Of a stretch of 23,058 nucleotides of DNA, positions 17,425 through 23,058 are shown one piece after another. The notes beneath the pieces are model-generated. The model was given only the letters and a program-made list of their open reading frames with translations, searched no databases and was not told the origin of the DNA. The position numbers and the translations under genes were made by a program. Within the stretch, counting starts at the first letter, position 1. Each line of letters opens with the position of its first letter. The stretch covers positions 995,359 through 1,018,416 of the forward strand of contig BFEA01000415.1 of assembly GCA_003427395.1 (NCBI GenBank). The letters are read 5' to 3'. This DNA comes from Chara braunii. Taxonomy: Eukaryota; Streptophyta; Charophyceae; Charales; Characeae.

Positions 17425-17814
17425 CATACCAGGATACAAATTGTCCACTAAAATGCCCTACTGTAGGATTGAGGCAGAAGCCGCCGAATAGACTAGAACA
17501 TGGGGAGGGGGCAGAAAGCAACAAGGAGAAGGTAGTGCACAATGAGGAGATGTATGAAGAGGCATGGAATGACAAGTCACAACAAAGCACCCAGGCTGGA
17601 GGGCATGGGGGAGGAGGGCGGGCACACAACCGAAGTAGCAAAAGATAAAGGCGGTGAGCTAAGAAACGAATAGTACCCATGAAAGACATAGGCTAGATGG
17701 CAAGGGCGAGGCAGGCAGGGAGATGCACAACACAAGTCCGCAGAAGCAATGACAGCAGACCGAAAGGCAAAAACTGAAAGCAATAAAAAACTGATAACAA
17801 GATTGTTTTGCATA

Positions 17815-18804
17815 GACTCATCAGGAGGCTGAACCCTCAACAGTCTGCGGAAGCTCTGTATTTGGTGGTTTGGGTCATGAACCCTGTGACCCTTGTTGAA
17901 GGCAGACTGTCCCCAAGCGGAACGTAGCAGCGGGCAGCAACCCTGCGGAGCACCAGGCACAGTAGGCCTGCACAATGCCAAAAATGACTGCAAGGAATGA
18001 CACGGCAAACAGGATACACAGTGCGGCAACCTGTCGGAGATGCATTGACTCATCAGGAGGCTGAACCCTCGACAATCTGCAGAATCTCCGTATTTGATGG
18101 TTTGGGTCATGAACCCTGTGACCCTTGTTGAAGGCAGACTGTCCCCAAGCGGAGCGTAGCAGCGGGCAGCAACCCTGCGGATCACCAGGCAACGCAGTAG
18201 GGCTGCCCAACGCCAAAAACGACTGCAAGGAATGACACGGCACGCGGGAGACACAGCGCGGCAACCGTGCAATGAAGCACAAGGCAACACAAGCAAGGCA
18301 ACCACACTACAAGGGACGACAGGGTGAGCAGACCAGCTGCTCCGTAACCGTGCAGTGAAGCACAAGGCAATAGCAACAAGGCAACCAATCTACAAGGCAC
18401 GCAAGCAACAACGGAGGGCACGGGCCAGCGGATGCAGAAAGGTAGCAAAGCAGCGAAGTGCGAGGCGACACCAACAGCACGGCCACACCGCAGAGTGAAC
18501 ACAGCAGCTTGCAGAGAACCACATGCGAAGCCAGCGAGACAGGCAGCAAGGCAGCAGCGGAGTGCAGGCGAGGCAGTCCACACATCCAACACGGAGTAAA
18601 GTGGCACGTCACCTACTCAAATCACGATTGAACCTCCGCAGACTGTTCGTTCCCACCACCCACTGAGCCAGGGAGTCACCACGGATGATAATCCATCATC
18701 ACCCCGAGGGCAGAGAGACGTCCTGAACAGAGCGGACCCTCTAAGAGTGCTGTAGGCACTCTGAACAAGGAATCGCCAACTGTTTGGCACTGCTTAAGGG
18801 TGCT
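17815..18804 (+). repeat. Composite repeat module 2 with 232-bp tandem duplication
   Basis: GACTCATCAGGAGGCTGAACC starts at 17815 and again at 18047, and the two 232-bp units are about 90% identical to about 18275. CAAGGCAA-rich DNA, a GGGAGTCACC segment and the hairpin at 18786-18804 follow, in the same order as module 1 (13930-14794). The 262-codon minus-strand frame here is a by-product of the duplication (its residues repeat with it) and shows no known domain. Confidence 0.7.
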
Positions 18805-18888
18805 CAGTTGGGTAAGCAATACATATTTTTAACAACGCAAAGGGAGGACAGACAACAGGAGAAAGACGGACGGACATAAAACTGATTG

Positions 18889-18938
18889 TTTTTTTTTTTT
18901 TTTTTTTGTGTGTGCGTGTGTGTGTGTGTAAGTGTGTG
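18889..18938 (+). repeat. Poly-T plus GT microsatellite
   Basis: A T19 run is followed by an interrupted GT run, about 85 bases after the module 2 hairpin and 330 bases before the splice acceptor. Confidence 0.9.
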
Positions 18939-19270
18939 TTGTCATGTTGCTATTCACAACTCCACAAATTAGGCTTTCTGTAAATGTTCAACTTCAGGTA
19001 CTGCTGTACGCCCGCACATTATCTCTGTATCTGGACTGAGAGTGGCCCCCAATTACAGCTATAATGACCGGGCGTTCTTGGGTGAGTAATGCTTTTGATA
19101 GTCTTGCCCGTTGAGGAATGTGTTTGTATTGTTGCCTTCGGTAGCTGCAGCTAGATGTTGGAAAAGGTCGAGTTGGCTGTTTGTTCATGTGTTGGGCTTT
19201 CACTTGCAGACAGTGAGGATGCAGTTGCATCTTATCATCATGGCATTTGTCTTCATGTGTGTTTGTACAG

Positions 19271-20749
19271 GTGATTGGCAAAACACTTTTCACAATCATG
19301 GTTCTCATGGCACTTTTTACGACTTTCGTCACGTCCCCCATCGTTGCGTATCTGACAAAGCGTGACCAACCTGTTTCATATGATGCACGGACAATCGCTA
19401 GTTACGAAGCAGCAGATGATGCATCAGATTTGAGATTGTTCATGTGCGCTCATGGTCTACGTAATATTCCGGCGCTCGCGCATTTGTCAGACCTGTCGAA
19501 AGGGCGCAGTGGGGGGCGGAAGAAAAAGGGATTGCGTGTGTATCTTCTGCACTTGGTGGAGTACACAGAGAGATCTTCGTCACTTATGCTTGTTGCAAAG
19601 GCGAGGAAAGGCGGAAAGCCGACTGTGAGCAAGAAAATACCGGGGATCGATGATGTTGGATCCATGTTCCAGACATACGGGAGATTAGCGAAGGTGAATG
19701 TGAAGACAATGATGGTCGTCTCGGGCACGAGCGATATGCATGAGGATATCTGTTCCACCGCTGTGGACAAGAAAGCAAACATGGTTGTTCTTCCCTTCCA
19801 CAAGTACCTAGGCGCTGACGGGTCTGTCGACGCCAATCTTGTGGGATTCCATCGCGTGAATCTTCGGGTCCTGAGGCACGCACCCTGCTCGGTTGGAATC
19901 CTGATTGACCGTGGGTTTGGAGGATCGGCCAATGTGCCATCGAGCGAGACTTCGTATGATATCCTTCTCTTATTTTTCGGCGGTCCAGACGACCGCGAGG
20001 CGCTCGCTTATGCGAGCCGAATGCTCGGCCACCCCAACGTGAACTTGCGTGTTGTTCGCTTCAAGGCATTGACTCCAAAGGATGTCACAGTGCATGTGGG
20101 TGTAGAGGTGTCCGGGCAGCATTCACAGCGGCACTCCCGCTTCCACTGGCCTGGGGGCAGTGCTCATCACCGCCAGCCTCAAGAGATATCGGCGAAGGAG
20201 AAGGAGATTGCTCTCGAGGAGAGCAAGCGCTACGCTGCTGCCGAGGCATCACAGGACGAGGTTGCACTCGAAATGCTGAGGACAAAGATATCTTCTCCGG
20301 CAGATGAGAAGAGCTCTCAACAAGCCACCCAGCCTTCCCCACAGTGCACTATCGAAGAGGTGCAAACCGATGATGTTATCCAAGCGGCAGTTCGCGCTGC
20401 CAGTGTGCGGAATATTGACCTCATTGTTGTGGGGCGCGGGCGCAGACCAGCACCTATTGTTGCCAGCGTTCCAGTTCAGGACCACGCCAACCGTGTGGAT
20501 TCTCACGAACTCGGAGTCATCGGTGATGCGCTGGTGGCCACTGACACGGTTGTCAAGGCATCAATCCTGATTATTCAGCAGCATGACGCCGATCTAGTCG
20601 GAGTCCCGACAGGGCAGTCATCAAGGTTTCCAGTTACGACAGCAGCTTTGACTCAGTCGGGGCGAAAGGCGAGAGACATAAGCAAAAACGGCAAGGGTCA
20701 AGAAGCAAAAGACATCGAAGGGAAACATGTTGACAAGCAGGGGCCATGA
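19271..20749 (+). CDS. CHX-type cation/H+ exchanger, last exon (C-terminal domain)
   Basis: The exon begins in phase 0 after TTTGTACAG and ends at TGA (20747-20749), giving 492 residues. It starts with the last membrane helix (TLFTIMVLMALFTTFVTSPI) and then the long cytosolic tail of CHX proteins. Markers are LRVYLLHLVEYTERSS, VDKKANMVVLPFHK, VNLRVLRHAPCSVGILIDRG, and LLLFFGGPDDREALAYASRM, a family hallmark. These tail segments resemble universal-stress-protein-like folds and are thought to regulate transport. An acidic, Lys/Gln/Ser-rich insert (about residues 280-365) and a basic Lys/Gly-rich end are less conserved. The ATG at 19247 lies in the intron. With the upstream exon this gives about 821 residues without the N-terminus, close to or slightly above usual CHX length. 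Confidence 0.95.
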   Translation: MIGKTLFTIMVLMALFTTFVTSPIVAYLTKRDQPVSYDARTIASYEAADDASDLRLFMCAHGLRNIPALAHLSDLSKGRSGGRKKKGLRVYLLHLVEYTERSSSLMLVAKARKGGKPTVSKKIPGIDDVGSMFQTYGRLAKVNVKTMMVVSGTSDMHEDICSTAVDKKANMVVLPFHKYLGADGSVDANLVGFHRVNLRVLRHAPCSVGILIDRGFGGSANVPSSETSYDILLLFFGGPDDREALAYASRMLGHPNVNLRVVRFKALTPKDVTVHVGVEVSGQHSQRHSRFHWPGGSAHHRQPQEISAKEKEIALEESKRYAAAEASQDEVALEMLRTKISSPADEKSSQQATQPSPQCTIEEVQTDDVIQAAVRAASVRNIDLIVVGRGRRPAPIVASVPVQDHANRVDSHELGVIGDALVATDTVVKASILIIQQHDADLVGVPTGQSSRFPVTTAALTQSGRKARDISKNGKGQEAKDIEGKHVDKQGP

Positions 20750-21525
20750 TCAGAAAGGGTTTTCTTGGTCGCTTGTGTCGTCCATCCAGCCCTGCAATCC
20801 CAGGGCATGAGTGGATGGCATATCTGATTCACCGTAACTCACAGAGAACTGCTTTGTGGGAGAGGGTGCTGCTTTGTGCGGTGGAAACACATCCACGAAG
20901 GCAAATGCCGAAAGTGTTTGGCCATACGTGCAGCAGGTTGGATGTCGTGAGTTTAAGAGAGAGAGAGTGTGTGACCACTGCAACCATGCCGGGGTGTGTT
21001 GGATGTCACAACGGCCCAACGGGTATGGGTCCGCTTGTGAATCATGGTTCCTGTGTCTAAGTAAGACATCCGAAACGTTCTGGCAGAGATGGCCAGCTCG
21101 ATACCCTGTATGGGTGTGGTGGATCGAAGGAGGAAGGTACTTCTTACCTGCTTGATATGACATGAACAGTGTTGAAATGAACCTCGACAGTTCACGACTG
21201 TACGCTTCAAGATGGCAAGATGGCTGATCATCATTCTGTGTTCTGTAATGGCCACTGCACCGAACTGTCAAAAGCTTCTGCATCATACTGCATGCGCCGT
21301 GGTCTTTCACAAACGCCCCTGGGAAGGAAGATTTGTGCACAGCGGTGATGGTGGAGGTGGTCTGGATCCCGACTTGTTATGCAAAGGCGGCCTTAAACGA
21401 AGGGAGGTTGTACTGTAACAAAAATCTCCCTGGGGGTCAACAGCTTTCACCCTTGTCTCATATTTATGGTGATGGAGGGAGTGTTGCCGTTGCTCGGGCA
21501 TGATAAGGTTTCAGTAACAACTGGT

Positions 21526-21550
21526 AAAAAAAAAAAAAAAAAAAAAAAAA
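21526..21550 (+). repeat. Poly-A tract
   Basis: There are 25 consecutive A residues about 780 bases after the CHX stop codon. It could be a simple repeat or the tail of an inserted retroposon, but no target duplication was identified. Confidence 0.95.
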
Positions 21551-22019
21551 GAAGGGGTTCTTGAGACAACTGGTGCTAGCTGTGCAAGTTGTCAAAGTTG
21601 GAGTGGAGTAACACAGCTAGCTGTACACTTTTGGAACTAGTTGTGTTATTTTTTGCTCTTCTTCCCCCAAACATAACGCACCCTGAAAATGAACGTACAG
21701 AAGCTATGTTTCTGGCACAATACAGTAAAAATGAGGGTGCGTTGTGTTCCCGGGAAGACCGCAGTTACATGGAATATCGTGAGACTTTCTTTGTCGTTAA
21801 GAAAAAAAAGAAAAAAAAAGGGTATGTAGTGTGAACGAATGGAAGGTAATAGAGAAAGATTGGTGCATGGGATTCTGCAGTGGATTGCCTGCTGCTCTTC
21901 ACCGGTTCGCCAGTTGTAGCAGCTAGAAGAAGAGAGCGGCAAATGCTTCATTGACATTGGGGATGCGAACGCCGAATGGATGCCGGCGTCCACAGCATTG
22001 TTGTCGTGAGGGAAATGAT

Positions 22020-22074
22020 TTATGCCGAGGGAGCCTCAGGGAGGGGAGAAGGCAAATGGCTTATGCCGAGGGAG
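22020..22074 (+). repeat. Short direct repeat, period 41
   Basis: TTATGCCGAGGGAG at 22020 recurs at 22061, each preceded by an AAATG-like word, within purine-rich DNA. Confidence 0.7.
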
Positions 22075-23058
22075 GGGAAAGTGAGGTAGTCGTTGCTGTA
22101 AGAAGCAGTGCAGCCACCTTCAAGGAGTGGCAACGGTAAATGGCATTTGCTACTGCCTCTGTGAGGCCTACTCACGCTAGCACTCTCCTAAATGCATCTC
22201 GCCGCAATTGCGGCCAGAGCTGGATGCATCCGACTGCAACAACTTCCAAAGCTCAGGTGAAAAAGTCCTACTGTGAATATGCGCTGAGTGCAACAATGGA
22301 CCACACTTATCTGGGCCTTTTTTTCTTTTTTTTTTTCTTTTTTTTGGGACAAGTGCTCCAGTCTATTCGTGGGGAGCAACATGTGCTGGGAACCGGGCCC
22401 AGCATCCCATACACTTATCTGGGCCTATATCGAGTAAGGGAAGAGTTTCTGGTCCTATGACAAGAGAGGGGCATCTGAGCCTCCACCGAGGGAGGGTGGG
22501 TCCATGCCAAAGGAGGGCTCTCCTCCAGTATTGGCCCATACTGGCGCATACATCAGCCGCTGGCCCCTCACATTAATGCACCGCGACTTTCGGGGCTGAG
22601 CGGCAGTGGATAAACCTCAACAATGGCCTTTGTCGCATAATGAAAAGACCCGGTGAGGGGCCCGGGGTTGATTTATGGGCCAAGTACAGCCTTGCAAGAT
22701 TTCTTCATGCCTCAGTCCAAACATTTTGGAGGCTCAGGGATACAGGACCACAATGGCTGGCGGCGCCAGTTCGGCAAAGCTTGGCACACGCAGTGCAGCG
22801 CCAGCAGGCGCGGGTGTGGTGGTGGCATAAGGGAGGGGTCTCTGGGCCTTTTGGGCCTAAAGGGAAGATTCGTGGCTCCTATTCCTTTCATACATATATT
22901 CAATATTGTAATGCTTTTCAAAATGTAAAGAAAAAAAAAAATCCAGGCATACTGCACTCAATACTTCGGGAAAGAGGGGAGGCCCTCCCCACATGCGTCA
23001 GTGTGATGCCCCTTTTTTTTTTTCTTTTTTCTTTGTTTGTCTTTTAATTTGATGTGGG

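Larger units (their letters stand above)
13166..19270 (+). other. 6.1-kb CHX intron
   Basis: The donor AAT|GTGAGT at 13166 and the acceptor TTTGTACAG| at 19270 are both in phase 0. Joining them brings NIGYEKN next to VIGKTLFTIMVLMAL, which follows the family pattern without loss or gain of residues. The intron is filled with repeats: two composite modules, several tandem duplications, a U2 snRNA-like sequence and a long hairpin. I see no second gene in it. Confidence 0.9.
20750..23058. other. 3' flank of CHX, no recognised gene
   Basis: The first several hundred bases are presumably 3' UTR, but I found no canonical AATAAA signal that fixes its end. An A25 run lies at 21526-21550 and smaller A or T runs at 21801-21819, 22318-22347 and 23012-23030. 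Short direct repeats occur at 22020/22061 (TTATGCCGAGGGAG) and 22303/22411 (ACACTTATCTGGGCCT). Open frames up to 196 codons (minus strand 21340-20750) have no recognisable motif. Confidence 0.5.

Noticed and set aside
17577-18365. 262-codon minus-strand open frame in the intron
   Set aside because: Its residues repeat with the 232-bp DNA duplication, it is Cys/Leu/Pro-rich by base composition, and no known motif is visible.
20750-21340. 196-codon minus-strand open frame downstream of CHX
   Set aside because: No recognisable motif, overlaps the probable 3' UTR, and composition is unlike the CHX coding exons.
21526-21550. Poly-A run as evidence of a processed pseudogene
   Set aside because: No coding homology precedes it and no matching short duplication was found on its two sides.

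Overview
The window looks like nuclear DNA of a green plant-lineage (streptophyte) eukaryote. The reasons are a spliced gene for a plant-type cation/H+ exchanger (CHX, CPA2 superfamily), a Ty3/gypsy chromovirus primed by initiator-tRNA-Met, a U2 snRNA-like sequence, very long repeat-filled introns and abundant microsatellites. A charophyte such as Chara would fit the intron size and repeat style, but that is an inference and no species can be read from the sequence.

Layout. 1-3048: non-coding DNA with several decayed tRNA-like (SINE-like) fragments on the minus strand and weak tandem repeats. 3049-11051: one degraded LTR retrotransposon on the minus strand, with about 0.87-0.89 kb LTRs, a primer-binding site, gag with a CCHC knuckle, protease, reverse transcriptase, RNase H, integrase and a chromodomain. 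It is broken by frameshifts, a stop codon in RNase H and a GC-rich foreign insert of about 460 bp. 11052-12176: the 3' part of an intron. 12177-13165 and 19271-20749: two phase-compatible plus-strand CHX exons, carrying most of the transmembrane exchanger domain and the whole cytosolic tail. 13166-19270: the 6.1 kb intron between them, holding a U2 snRNA pseudogene, two copies of a composite repeat module, several tandem duplications and a near-perfect inverted repeat. 20750-23058: 3' flank with no recognisable gene.

The only gene likely to be functional is CHX. Its first exon or exons (N-terminus and first membrane helices) are not recognised here. They probably lie left of the window, which would put the retrotransposon antisense inside an intron of more than 12 kb. 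I found no CRISPR array, operon or clearly new protein system. The most unusual signals are non-coding: the long inverted repeat at 16433-16514, a U2-like copy that precisely lacks its branch-site pairing segment, the GC-rich insert in pol with an N between two identical 64-bp blocks, the duplicated LTR junction, and the composite repeat modules in the intron.
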